The notes under the pieces: generated by a model
What the model saw: the letters and a program-made list of their open reading frames with translations, nothing else
Databases searched by the model: none
Told to the model about the DNA's origin: nothing
In this document: piece after piece, positions 27,701 through 39,936 of the stretch
Layout of the letters: every line of letters begins with the position of its first letter
Numbering within the stretch: the stretch's first letter is position 1
Translations under genes and position numbers: made by a program
From: Sanderia malayensis
Lineage: Eukaryota > Cnidaria > Scyphozoa > Semaeostomeae > Pelagiidae
Reading direction: 5' to 3'
Length of the DNA: 64,000 bases
Assembly (NCBI GenBank): GCA_013076295.1
Contig: RQOL01000824.1
Span: 3,596,001 to 3,660,000 of the forward strand

Positions 27701-30600
27701 ATCAAATGATGGAATGTTAAAATCCTGTTGGATGAACATCACCAGCAGAAAAAAACTTAAAATATACTAAAGTTTGGACAGTTTATCAAATATAGGAACA
27801 AGAAATATTTCAAAGCCCCAAAGACTTGGGCAATGGGGCCTAAAAATTTTCAAATTGTGGTCGACCATGTTTTTATTGGGGTATTTAAAACGATATCTTT
27901 ACAAGGCAAAAGAAAATCAGACATACAATATCATAATTTCTAATCACAAAGTAATCTAAAAATCAAGAAAAACTATTCTATGCCTTGAATGAGCTTCGTT
28001 ATTTCCTTCTAAAATCTTGTGTTTAAGTGTTCGTTGCAAAACAAGTTCAAATTGAAACGCTAGGTAAACGGGCCTGACACTAGAAAGGACTTGCATGACT
28101 TCATGTATGGATCACTTGAATTGATTCATCGACGTCGAAATAACATCTGAAATAGAAATTCATCACCAACTAATGGAAAAGCAAAACTTTGGACCTGTGA
28201 TGGGACTCGAACACAAGACCTTTACATTAGCCTCTTTTACTATTTAATGTTCCAAGAACGCCAGGGTGGTGGGTGGCGAATAGATCAACTAGTTAAGCAA
28301 CGACACTTCAAACAATTATACTTCTACATAAGTTCGAATCCGCGACTTTCCAAACCCAACTCGCGATAATATAAGGCCTAATTTTTTTAATTTTTCGACT
28401 AAAAATGTAAATAAATCGTAAGTACCTGTTCATCAAACAATAAAGAATGTTGATATCACTCGAATTGATTTATGGACGTCGAAATAACATCTGAAATAGA
28501 AATTCATCACCAATTAATGGAAAAGCAAAACTTTGGACCTGTGATGGGACTCGAACACAAGACCTTTACATTAGTCTCTTTTACTATTTAATGTTCCAAG
28601 AACGCCAGGGTGGTGGGTGGCGAATAGATCAACTAGTTAAGCAACGAGACTTCAAACAATTATACCTCTACCCAAGTTCGAATCCGCGACTTTCCAAACC
28701 CTAACATGCGATAATATAAGGCTTACCTTTTTTAATTTGTCGACTAAAAATGTAAATATATCGTAAGTACCTGTTCATTAAACAATGAAGAATATTGATA
28801 TCATTCGAATTGATTTATGGACGTCGAAATAACATCTGAAATAAAAATTTATAAGAAAATTAATGCAGAAGCGAATCTATGTGGTTGTGACGGGACTCGA
28901 ACACAAGACCTTTACATTAGCCTCTTTTACTATTTAATGTTCCAAGAACGCCAGGGTGGTCGGTGGCGAATAGATCAACTAGCTAAGCAACGAAGCATCA
29001 AACAATTATACTTCTACCCAAGTTCGAATCCGCGACTTTCCAAACCCTAACATGCGATAATATAAGGCTTACCTTTTTTAATTTGTCGACTAAAAATGTA
29101 AATATATCGTAAGTACCTGTTCATTAAACAATGAAGAATATTGATATCATTCGAATTGATTTATGGACGTCGAAATAACATCTGAAATAAAAATTTATAA
29201 GAAAATTAATGCAGAAGCGAATCTATGTGGTTGTGACGGGACTCGAACACAAGACCTTTACATTAGCCTCTTTTACTATTTAATGTTCCAAGAACGCCAG
29301 GGTGGTGGGTGGCGAATAGATCAACTAGCTAAGCAACGAAGCATCAAACAATTATACTTCTACACAAGTTCGAATCCGTGACTTTCGACTTTCCAAACCC
29401 TAACCCGCGATAAAATAAAGGCTGAGTTTTTAATTTTTCAACTAAAAATGTAAATTAATCGTAAGTACCTGTTCATCAAACAATGAAGAATGTTGATATT
29501 ACTCGAATTGATTTATGGACGTCGAAATAACATCTGAAATAGAAACTTATCAGAAAAATAATGCAAAAGCAAGTCTATGTGGCTGTGACGGGACTCGAAC
29601 ACAAGACCTTTACATTGGCCTCTTTTACTATTTAATGCCTCAAGAATGTCAGGCTGGTGGGTGGTGAATAGATGGATAAGTTAAGACGCGAGATTGTGAA
29701 CGATAACAGTTCCTCATGAACAGGTTCCAATCCTTAAATCTCCGAAATTCTAAACAATATTTTATTTTCTGGCCTACAAATTCACGTAAATCATCATCTA
29801 ACAATGAAGAACGTCGATATTGTCTGTTTTTGTATTTATCTAATTCACTTGGGTCACATAGTATTTGAAATAGAAATAATGCACTTGTCGAAGAGGGTGA
29901 ATGCCACATAATATTCTGCTGAAGTTAATAGAAAAAAAACTGAAGCCAAATATACCTTCTGAAAGTTGGTAACATTCGCCATCCTATATTTGGAGCTTGT
30001 GTGTTTACTATCGATAGCACTGTTGGTTCTAAGAGAAAATAAAATTCAATTTACGAAACAATTAGAAAGCCACGCAAAACGTGGAGAGTAACTTAGGCCA
30101 TAAACTTCGGAGCAAGACATGGTCAGTCATGTTTTAATGATCATAAACCGAGCAACTTCAAACTTTATTTTGCAGCGCATAATATCTTCAGACATCAAAT
30201 GAAACTATGGGTAATCGCAAGGCAATCTTCAAGAAAAACAATTCTATACCTTGAATGAGCTTCGTTATTTCCTTCAAAATTCTTGCCTTGAAATGTTGGT
30301 TGGAAAACAAGTTCAAATTTAGAAGACGCTAGGCAAAGGGGCCTGGGACTAGAAAGGATTCGCATGACTCCATGTATGGATCACTCGAATTGATTCATCG
30401 ACGTCGAAATAACATCTGAAATGGAAATAAATATCATTAATCACAAATTCATGGCAAATCAAAGCTTTGGAGCTGCGACGGGACTCGAGCACGGCGTCTT
30501 TGGATTATCCTGTTTTACTATTTAATGCTTCGAGGATGGAAGGGTTGTTAGTTGCGAATAGATGAGCCAGCTAAGAAGCGACGAATTAGTTGAAATCGTT
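24740..30600 (-). repeat. Right arm: inverted array of the same cassettes
   Basis: The cassettes of the left arm reappear on the minus strand. S-type units lie near 25.6, 27.1, 28.2, 28.6, 28.9, 29.3 and 29.6 kb, with L-type blocks between them at about 24.8-25.5, 26.1-27.0, 27.6-28.1 and 30.0-30.5 kb. They are more diverged from one another than those of the left arm. L blocks carry an extra exon-like segment bounded by TTCTTCTTAG and AAAG/GTATATTTG. No copy of the CCGTAAATCC element is present in this arm. Confidence 0.88.
24905..24980 (-). other. Best-preserved cassette exon, coiled-coil-like
   Basis: A 76-bp segment lies between ATATTTCAG and GAACAG/GTAATT. It is open for 25 codons beginning YYHDASELIEAEKEL and continuing with a helical, Leu-rich heptad-like pattern ending LSEQ. 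Left-arm L copies read YSYDARELNGAKKS and then lose frame through one missing G; S copies contain a TGA. A diverged relative at about 29.82 kb (minus) reads DPSELDKYKN. This is the clearest hint that the arrays derive from a protein-coding exon. Confidence 0.5.
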
Positions 30601-30950
30601 TTCTCTGCAAAAGTTACCAGGCAATAAATGTATTAATAAACAGTAAATTATTTGTGATGCTAAATTGATATTCATATTTGGTGAATAAACGCATAACTGT
30701 CAATGTGCAGGTCACATTCGTATTTTAACCATCTTGCTTTGAACCGCCCAATTATGCTATTTGCCCATGTGACCATGTACACCCCACTTTTTTCTACCAG
30801 GATTGAATTTTCAAATGCATTACAAAATAATTTTGTAAACTTTGGTAATCTACAAATATGCAGTAAACTAATAATTTTGAATAGCGATTTTACAGCTAAA
30901 CGAATTGATATGAGACGAGAAATTTAAGTGGAATACCTTTTCAAAATTTT
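30600..30950. other. Gap between the cassette array and the MULE
   Basis: AT-rich sequence without a gene. A 74-codon frame at 30703-30927 has no recognisable feature. Confidence 0.6.
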
Positions 30951-30954
30951 CAAT

Positions 30955-31560
30955 TCTGTCATGTCACCTTTCTGAAGCTCAGCTTCTGAACGCTTTCTAG
31001 ACCATCCGCCCACCTAGCGATCCGCCTACTCTCCTTTCCGCCCACCCTATCAAGTCTATCCGTCCACCCTATGAAGACTATCCGCCCCACATGTTTTCCC
31101 CATGATTTGGATGTGTATCTCTACTGCCATTACTTTACTGATCATCCTTTTCGTAGCTAAAGCTTTTAGCTCATAAAATATTTAGTTTTTAGCTCACAAA
31201 ATTTTTCAGACAATTTAGGCCAACCCAACTTCAACGCAAATAAATGAGATGCGCCAGAGCTCTAAAAAGGTGGGAGGGTATGAGTGAGGATATTGAAAAG
31301 GCGTACGTAAATTTATACGCTTGAAATCATAAGTTTGAAAGTTGAAAATGTGAAACAATCTATCTTGCATTTTTGATGTATGCAGATCGTGTGCTTGATC
31401 TCAGCAAACAATTTAAAAATTCAAATCAATGGAAAGCGCAAAAGGTGGGAGAGTTAAATGAATGAGATGTTTGTATTCTGTAAACTGACTTTCTTCAAAA
31501 AAACTCCAATTCTTGTCTAATGGTAAAATATTATGTTATGTTATGTTAGGATAATAATAT
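30955..31560. repeat. MULE left terminal inverted repeat
   Basis: It contains the CCGCCCACC cluster and two GGTGGGAG boxes that pair with the right end. Similarity is patchy, not continuous. Confidence 0.65.
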
Positions 31561-31625
31561 ATAGATATAATAATTTAATATAGCGTTATAATTTAAAAGT
31601 TTATTCAAAAAATGTAAAATGAAAA

Positions 31626-33463
31626 TCATGACTTATGAGGTCCATTCAAATGACCAACAGCCTTTAGCAGTGCTGCACTGGTTAGTTCTCCTTGGGAATA
31701 TCGCTTCCAAAGCTCAAAGAAGCGACCTTGCCTGTTTTTAAAGGTTTTTCTTTGATATCTTGACAGTTTATTGTTTTTAACCAATCTTGCTTGCAATGAT
31801 ACCAGGCAGGATTCTTCGTACAGTAACGGCAACAGCAAATAGAACTGGAGTGAGCTTCTGGAAGCTTTATTGTTCAGGCGTCGATGCCATCCCTCTACAT
31901 CATTATTTGTGCGCACCGGTTGGTTAAAGACAGACCAAGTGTCTGGTGACCAAACACTGCCTTGAATCCATGTTTGTTCAACATATTGAACCAAATCAGC
32001 TAATGGCGTGGTTGCTCTTTTCTTCAGCTGCTCAAACGCCGGTGCAATATGCTCCGCAGGAAGGAAAGGAAGGGCCATGATGCTCCGAATGAAATTGTGC
32101 ACGGCTGGATCATTCTTGTAGCTTGTGGCAAGTCCAATGTTCTGAACTTTCCTCCATATTGCCTGCGTCAAATGGAACGAGCATCCTTGGATGTTGCTGG
32201 TGAGCACTTTTCTGCAACCTTTCCATGCTGCAGCTTCGAAGTCCAACACCGCTTGCTCTATTGATATGTTGGACCCCAACAATTGCATTACTGCCTTCAG
32301 GACCGCGACATAGTCTTTCGACTTCCTTCTTGACATCAACACCAATACGAGTGGTGTTTGTTTGATGTTGCCATTCTCTCCTTTTAGGAAGGCATGGATG
32401 GAGAACAGCTGCTTGAAAGGATCTTTCACCACCTTGAAAGTTCCGTCCATATACCAAGTTTTGGCTTTTCTGAGCAGTTCCAGCTGGTCATTGGTTGCAA
32501 ATATCAGATGTCTTGCATTTTTCAACTTGATGTCAGCACGCAAGAAGTTCTCAGGAATGTAGCTTTGATTCGGCACGAAGTCCAGATCGCTTGGTTCCTC
32601 CGGACGGAGCTTCTGTCTATGGCGATTTGCTTGCCTCACCAGACTTGCAATCTGTGGCTGGCTACATGACGGTTGCGACTGCACCTCTGCAGAATTTTCT
32701 CTGATGACGTTTTCGACGATGTTGGAGGCGGATTTGAAGACATCATCAGTTGCCTTCCTCTTTATGTCAACGTACATTTTTGATGTTAAGGCAATTCCAG
32801 GTTTCCCCAGATGACAATGCGGCTGATGACCTCGACGAAAAGTCTGACCATCTTGCTGAATTGAAGCGTTGCAAGACAAGCTTTTACTTCGCACGCTGCA
32901 TCTCCATGCAATCTTGCCACTGGGCCAAACCCGTCTCAGGACGTATGTGTAGCCATCATCGTCAACCAACCTATTCCTTCCTTGCTTGGTAGCACCAGGT
33001 ATAACCTCACAGGTGACCTCTTGATTGGTCGACGGATCCACAGGCTCTAATTGGATTTCTGATGGCAAAGCGTCTTCTAGAGAAACTTCTTGTATTGGCG
33101 TAACCTGGGAAATACTTGCTGTGACATTGAAATCTTCATTCCCTTCATCATCCGTATCGGCAAAGAGAGGAAGGGACGTATCCATGGGTTCTGCTTCATT
33201 CTATAATCAAAATAGATTGCATTAGTTAATAATCTTTTCATTCATAAGGAACGGAAATCCGCGTTATAGACCTGGCCGTTACCTACCTTGCAATTGCAAC
33301 ATAAAAACTGGACATCCTTTTCTTCACGGCACATTTCTCTATATTGATGTCTGGAGATCCCAGTTTCACAGGTCCTGTGCTGCCAGTTTTTGCAGACATC
33401 GCACTCTATTGCCTCTTGTCTTGGTCTAACTTCGTTGTTACAAAATGTACAAAGTGAGGCCAT
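31626..33463 (-). CDS. MULE transposase: PHD-like exon + FLYWCH finger + DDE domain
   Basis: Predicted exons 33463-33287 and 33200-31626 join in phase 0 (GCAAG/GTAGGT; GATTATAG/AATG), giving 583 residues. Exon 1 is a compact Cys/His finger (CTFCNNEVRP, CDVCKNWQHRTC, CCNCK) of PHD type. Exon 2 has an acidic leader, then a FLYWCH finger (GRNRLVDDDGYTYVLRRVW ... WRCSVRSKSLSC ... RRGHQPHCH). The MULE catalytic core follows: TWYMDGTFKVV (first D), AVLDFEAAAW (second D), CSFHLTQAIW, and NNDVEGWHRRLN (E). The enzyme would bind the element ends and catalyse cut-and-paste transposition in the nucleus. All expected catalytic residues are present and the frame is unbroken, so this copy could be active or recently active. 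Alternatively exon 2 alone, starting at 33185, is the product (519 residues). Confidence 0.85.
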
Positions 33464-33899
33464 GTTGATAATTTGTTCGTGTTCGTAGAGTTCGCGTTAG
33501 TAGTAGTGATCAAGATCGTAATCAAAAGTGATTGAATTATCAGCAACAAGCCTGATCATTTATTGATTGTGGTGGATCGAAAATCATGATTCATTGTATT
33601 TATTAGCCAATAGCGTTTCGAAGAAGTGATGTGATTGAAATCTATTGATACGCTATTATATTAGGGTGCTAACTAGTACAGCCCCAAAACTCCCCTCATA
33701 TTCTATAGCTATTGTTTATCTGTGTCGTCCCAAGAGCGTTGAGGAGGTGACTCATCATAACTTATTGTCCTGCTTTGTTTTATTGTCTAATAATGATCGC
33801 AGGCCTCTTTCGGCGACAAATTATTATAAAAAGAAGAATATTAAAATATTTGACAAAAGATGGCAAAATATATTCTGGTTATAGTTCTTTAAGAACATA

Positions 33900-34435
33900 G
33901 ATGGTTTTTTGTCATTCGTATCTCCCACCTTTAAAGAGCGATTTTGTTAAGATGGCAGAATCTTTCTTTTTAGTGTGTGTAGTTATCATTATGATATTGA
34001 GCAGCATAGCATGTGACATTCGACGAAACATTTGATAACATATTTTAGTACTTTCAGAACATACGGTGTCATGTGTCGGTCTCTTGATCATTCAACTCCC
34101 CCACCTTTATCAAATTAAGTGTGTCGAAACTCAACTAGATAGGCCTGTTTGAACATTTTTTGCACTTGGTCGAGAATTCTAAATAAATTTCCAAAATCAG
34201 TTTTTATTATTAATGTACAGAGTAAGTAAAGTATTATTTGAGATAAAATTTCTAAACATAAGCTATATTACACAAAATATAGTTCTAGTAGCCTTATATC
34301 AAAATGTGACAGGGTGGGCGGAACGACTCAGAAGGTGGGCGCATAGTTTTAGGTGGGGCGGATGGGAGAGTGGGTGGATCGCTGGGTGGGCGGATAGTCC
34401 GGCAACCTTCTGAACTCGTGTCACAGAATGTGGGC
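33900..34435. repeat. MULE right terminal inverted repeat
   Basis: It contains the inverted counterparts of the left-end blocks: TCTCCCACCTTTAAAGAGCG near 33921, CCCCCACCTTTATCAA near 34098, and the GGTGGGCGG cluster at 34311-34400. Confidence 0.65.
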
Positions 34436-37086
34436 CTACAAATCAAAGAAGTAAATTAAAAATTAATAACAAGGCAAAAATAAAAGTAACTAAATTATTA
34501 ATCAATGTCAGAATTGTGATTCTTTCGTTTGATGCCTCAACATTCATTGTAATAAACAGTCAAAAAGAATAACTCAAATTATTGATTCAAAGTTACGGGT
34601 TTCAATTCGAGAAAGGCCACCACGACTTAAAGAAATATTGCATGCCAAAGTTCAACCCGAAATTCAATAAAGCACAAAAACAAACGAACCTTATCAATCC
34701 CCAAGTTTGCATAATTCAAAGGAATAAGCTGTCAGCAATTTGAAGTCAAATGGTCTTAGGTAATTAATTGGGCCTAACTTTATCTTAGATGTAGTAGGGA
34801 CAGTTGAAGCTGACCAATGACTATTTCTTGTCAATTTAAAATACAATTCCTTGGAATTAGTCATTTTCTCGAGCTTGTGATAACATTAAACAACACAAAG
34901 TGCAATATAAGTACAACAAAATTCGTTAGGCGTACCTTCAACAATTTTTTCTTGAAAATTTCATAAATTCATAATTGCAAACGAATGCTAAACAGCCCAC
35001 GTTCAAGTTCAATTCCATATCAATACTGGACTGAGAAGACTGGGACCAAGGGAGCGTGACGAGAACGACTTCGTGTAAGGATTAAATTTATTGTTCAATT
35101 CAACTCAATGATTGCGGAGGTTGCGGAGATTTCTAATCTCAATTGTCATCTCAAAGTTGATTAATATTTCTCAGAGAAGAGAGCAGTGTGTAAAACTTTT
35201 AATAATATGGCTGCTCGTACATTTTGATGAACAATAACAAATCTCAAAGTTTTGTTATTGCTCATAAAAAAAAAACAATTATAAGTTTAGTGATATATCA
35301 TAGAATTGAAAAGGGAGGAAATGAAAAGTTTTAATAATCCAAAAGACACTTGCGCTTAAAGTCTATTCGATGTTTTTGCAGTTTTTAGTTTTATTTTTTT
35401 GCCCGATTTTCGAATCATTTCAGCTGAGGAAAGCCAATAGCACTTTAGCCCTTTCATGAAATGGTGCGTCGAGCATAAAATAAAGAACATTTTTCCAACA
35501 ATTTTCTGCACTTGTTTCTGAAAACACGTAACAAAAACATCAGCGAAATGTCCTCGTGATTTAAGAGAAAGTCAAGTGTTCATTTGCTTAGATCTGTCGT
35601 TATGTGTATACACACTGGCTCTATTGTTTTCCCCCACACTGGAAATTCAGTGAAGTCCTCTTACAGGATTTAAAGCTCTTTCAAGTCTCTCAGCAAGTCG
35701 AGAGTCTCTTTGTCGGCAAATAAACAGTGCTATTGCATGGGATGTTTAAACGAAATCAAATTAACATTATCAGGGTATTGTCATTCAATACATATTTTCA
35801 GGTGATGTTGGTATTTGATCAAAGATTACGGTCATGAAGTCAGATCAAGCCTCGTACACCTGGAAGAGGTTACATGTACCCACCGGAAAATAGGATGGCA
35901 AGGACAAACGTAGATTAGAAATTAGATGTTTGTACGTTAAAAATCGAAAATACTAGTTTTTGGATAAGAAGATCGCAGCTCTTATCGCAAAGATCAAATC
36001 AGAAATGCACCCTCAACAGTTGTTTACTTAAACATGACACGCTTAACCAGCTTGTGGGTTTATCTTTGATCAGTCAGTAGAGATGCATAAACCTTTGCTA
36101 AGTCAATACAATACAACAACATGCAGCAGCCATGAATAATTGAATTTCATTCAGTCAAAAGAGCATTCACATCCAGTGAACATTGAGACACGAAACTGGT
36201 GGTAGTGGCCAGTGATCTTACCAAACAATAGATACTGTCAATTGGTAAGCCTGCTTTCATAGCAGTTTGCAATATACAAGACATTTATCCAGCCATCCTC
36301 ACACAGTATTGTCGTTATCTTAACTGACGTCTCTGAGATTTGGTAAGTATTCATCTATTGGTAATCCACTTGTCTTTGTTTTATATGATATCCATTTAAG
36401 TTTTCTTAATAGAGGCAAGTTTCATTGTTTCATCTTTTTAAGGAGAGCGTGAGTTCTAAACTATAAAATAATCCAAAATATTTTAAGCTATGGAATTGTT
36501 CAAAGGACCAAATGCTTAGTTCACTATGGCAGAAAATTCGTAAACCTTCCATTAACTCGAAATTCCAATAAAGTTCGGTAGCTTTCTTTACGTTCAAAGA
36601 ATGTTCTCAAAACTTTGGTTGTTCCTTGAGAGCTCATAATTAACAGTAAAAAATAATGCTTCAATTTCCTAACTTTTCACAAGATGCAGTTTCTAAGCAT
36701 TAGTGGTTTGCAGATCTGTGGTCTTCAAAACTTTTTCTTAAATGCCACGTGTAGCCACAATTCGACGGAACATTATCTCAACCATTTATGTCTCAAAAAT
36801 AGAATCGCTTCACTTGATAGGACTTGGGATAAAATTGAAAATTTCGGGGAAACAATTAAAAATTCACGACCTTTTTTCTCAAGTAAAGTATAGTCTTATG
36901 GCATTAAACCACTCAAAAATCGTAAGCAACGGGATAAGAAATATACAAGCATTTTTCAGGGATTCGAACTGAGATAACTGGCAATGAACTTCCAGTAAAG
37001 ATAAAAAGATTCACAAAATTTCATAAAACAGTTTCATTTGTTGTGCAAAGAGAGTGGGGTTGGAGTTGATAAATATTTCCCCAATG
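34436..37086. other. Intergenic, no gene seen
   Basis: 2.6 kb of AT-rich sequence. Frames at 36684-36972 are short and featureless. Donor-like TTTGGTAAGTATT near 36341 could belong to a non-coding first exon, but nothing else supports it. Confidence 0.5.
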
Positions 37087-37093
37087 TATAAAG
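37087..37093 (+). promoter_or_regulatory. TATA box of the 37147 gene
   Basis: TATAAAG lies 60 bp before the start codon, at a fitting distance for a short 5' UTR without an intron. Confidence 0.55.
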
Positions 37094-37146
37094 AATAGAA
37101 GAGAAAACAGACAGGCGATATCTGAATTCCGTTTTATTCTAGAAAA

Positions 37147-38394
37147 ATGTCTCGACTTTGCGTTCTCCTCCTACTGGCTGGTTTGGTAGCCGCAGCCATT
37201 GCAGCTCCAATAAGCCAGGCATCTGAGAAAAAGAATGAAGGGGAGGCTGTACAACAAACTGCTGCAGTGGCCCAACCACAACAACAACAACCACAACAGC
37301 AACAACAACAGCAAGAGGCACAACAACAGAGATCTGATGAGAACGAGGCTGATGAAGGCGCACAAGAAGATGAAGGCAGCAGCGAAAACAAAGAGGAGGC
37401 TGAAAAAGAGGAGGCTGATAACGAAGAAAAAGAGGAAGAAGTTGAAGAAAAATCCGAGGAGAACAAAGAAGATCAATCTGAAAAGAAGTGTGGCAGGTAA
37501 AACTGCTTGGAAGATATTTATAATTGATTACAACTGAATCTTGATGTGACAAAATCATCAAGACACAGAATCGCTGTTCTTGTGTTGGGCGGTTTGTTTA
37601 ATCAGAAGTAAATCGCAAACTCACCAAATCTGAATTTATGTTTCTCCAGTGAAGCAGCAAAATACATGTCCCCAAGTTACTCTATTTTGTTGCATTTATC
37701 AAGCGTTTTGTAGCAATAACCCATCAAGTACCAGAATCAGCTATTTCATGTCGTGAGCAATCTAAAAAATATACATTAATATTTGTAAGGCAAACTTTCC
37801 GTAAAATTTCATTGTGACTGAGAGCTTCAAAGATATCACGTTGTTGATAGTTGATAAACATAAATGTGGACATAGTTGGCTGGCATGTATCTGTATGTGA
37901 CTGTTAATATTTTATGTTTTAGCTGCGGAGGCCATCATGGTGGACACCATGGAGTACATCACGTTTCGCATGTTGTGGCAGAGCCAGTCCATCATGTAGT
38001 CGGAGCCGTGACGCACAATCACGAATACCCTCATGTTGCAACCCATCACGGCGATCACTATGCTGTGGACACCGGCGTCTTAGGCCACGTTACTGGCGGT
38101 CATCATGGCGGATACGGCGGTCATCATGGCGGATATGGAGGATACGGCGGAAACCATGGTGGATATGGAGGATACGGCGGACACGGTCATGGACACGGAC
38201 ACGCTGTGCACGTTCACCACGTTGAGCACGTGCAACCATGCCACACAGTTCACGTTCTTCACGGTCATGGAGGACATGGGTGTGGCGGATACGGTGGATA
38301 CGGAGGTGCCCACTTCGAAGGAGATGCATCAGACAATGTTGAAGAGAAGGAAGATGAAAATGCAGAAACTGCTCAAGAAGAAGACGAAGAATAG
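37147..38394 (+). CDS. Secreted acidic / His-Gly-rich protein A, two exons
   Basis: Exons 37147-37496 and 37923-38394 join in phase 2 (GGCAG/GTAAAA; TTTTAG/C), giving 273 residues. Residues 1-20 are a signal peptide (MSRLCVLLLLAGLVAAAIA) followed directly by APIS. Residues 30-60 are Gln-rich, and residues 60-113 are almost only Glu, Asp, Lys and Asn. The splice joins CG to SCGGHHGGHHGVHH. Exon 2 then holds GGHHGGYGG and GHGHGHGHA repeats, a more ordinary segment (VAEPVHHVVGAVTHNHEYPH), three widely spaced cysteines and an acidic tail. An extracellular, possibly metal-binding or structural protein is inferred from composition; no known domain is seen. The gene shares the APIS start and phase-2 junction with the genes at 39937 and 44956, so it belongs to one local family. 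Confidence 0.85.
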
Positions 38395-39936
38395 ATCAAT
38401 GAACAATAGAAAGAAATTGAAGAAAATAATAATTCGTTGATGAATTAATATTTTGTATTGATAATGATAGTGTTAATCAAATGGGTTATACCTAAATAAT
38501 AAATTTCACAGAATAATGTTGCTCAGACTAACGACGTCTGCACACTTGCTTACGTCTAAATATCATTTCTTGCTTGCTGTTTGTAAAATAACAATTGAAA
38601 TGTAACATAAACCACAGACAGTATATTTGACATCATAACATCGTCAATAATGTGTGTGCTCCTCCTTAGCATTGGCCTGCGCCTTGAGTAGCCAGACACG
38701 CGTCGTGAACTATATTGTAAAGCACCGCACCTATCAATAAGCTTAGGGGAAACAAACAAAACCCAAAGGCAGCTAATATGTTATGATACAGGGCTTTATC
38801 TCCGTTTCAGCGCCAGGCTACCAAGTCAGCTTAAATAAAGTGACCCAAATATACCAACCCAAAGAGATTACTCTATTTGCAGCAAAACGATTTTAGCACA
38901 TGAATGTTCAATGATACTACAAGAATAGATCACTATGAAAACCATTTGATATTTGATAAAAAAAAACAATGGTTGTTAGTGAACATGATCACAAGATTGA
39001 AAAAAAGACGGCTCGAAGCACAAGTTAATAAGAATTAAAGTTGAATCTGAATGTGGCAAAATGAACATAAAAATATCCTCTAAACTAAACATTTGATCCC
39101 CTTAATTGAATTTTATGGAAAAACCCAATTTCTATTCAGTGATATAGTGAAGTACACACTAGTTCCCATCCAGGTATCTTATGACTTCGACTGTAAATCA
39201 CATATTTGGAAACAATCTAGATGAATACATCAAATCAAAACCAGAAGTGCTAATCAGGTTTAGATGTGAAAGATCTAAATAGCAGATCGATGATTGATAC
39301 CGCTAAACATTGAGGTTAGATTCTGTTGGTATGTATTGATAAGAAAAGCGATGCCCATTCTTCATAGCTGGTAGTTACACATTGAATCAATGTCTTTATA
39401 GAGCAATGTTAAGCCAAGCATGTTGACTGTGACCTCACAACTGGTACCAAACAAGCAGAACGTTCCAATTCACTGACCGTAAATGTTTACTTCATTCCAT
39501 TAACTTACAGGACAAACAACAAAATTTTCTCTTGTAAGTATATGTTCATAATTTCGACATTTTCATATATTTTTCAAGGTAAGAGGTGTCTCTATTTGGA
39601 GCATTCTATTGTTAAATAGAGAAGAACCTAATTTTCTACGCAGATATTTAAACAAAAGGAAAGTTTTGATTAATTTCTAGTTCACAGTGTTCATTTATAC
39701 ATATGTATAAATTCTTATATGATAAACATTGGTGAAAATCAAATACTCTTTTTGTACGAAACGCCGGCTGAACAAGAAGCGACCTGTACTCTATGGAGTC
39801 TTGTACTCTATCAGTTCGTTTCATCGGGCTATCCATTGTATGAAAAATTTGTTACATCATAGAGAGAAAATGTTCAACTGTGAAATGTTTATTTTCATCT
39901 CAATATAGACACGTAGGCTGACATCTGGAGAGAAAG
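38395..39936. other. Intergenic between genes A and B
   Basis: No gene seen. TTTTCATCTCAATATAG just before 39910 looks like a splice acceptor, so gene B probably has an upstream non-coding exon here that I cannot place. Confidence 0.5.
38498..38503 (+). terminator. Polyadenylation signal AATAAA of gene A
   Basis: AATAAA lies about 100 bp after the stop codon of the 37147 gene. Confidence 0.5.

Larger units (their letters stand above)
30955..34435 (-). mobile_element. MULE (Mutator-like) DNA transposon, apparently intact
   Basis: A two-exon transposase gene is flanked by long inverted ends. At the left, CCGCCCACCTAGCGATCC and further CCGCCCACC copies lie at 31007-31100. At the right, the complement (GGATCGCTGGGTGGGCGG) and GGTGGGCG copies lie at 34311-34400. 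Further in, each arm has two AAAGGTGGGAG boxes (31265 and 31438 at the left; 33925 and 34100 at the right, inverted). Exact termini and the target duplication could not be fixed by eye. Confidence 0.8.

Noticed and set aside
37134..37561. Minus-strand Ser/Cys/Leu-rich frames opposite gene A exon 1
   Set aside because: Complement of GAA/GAG/CAA-rich codons; no independent support.
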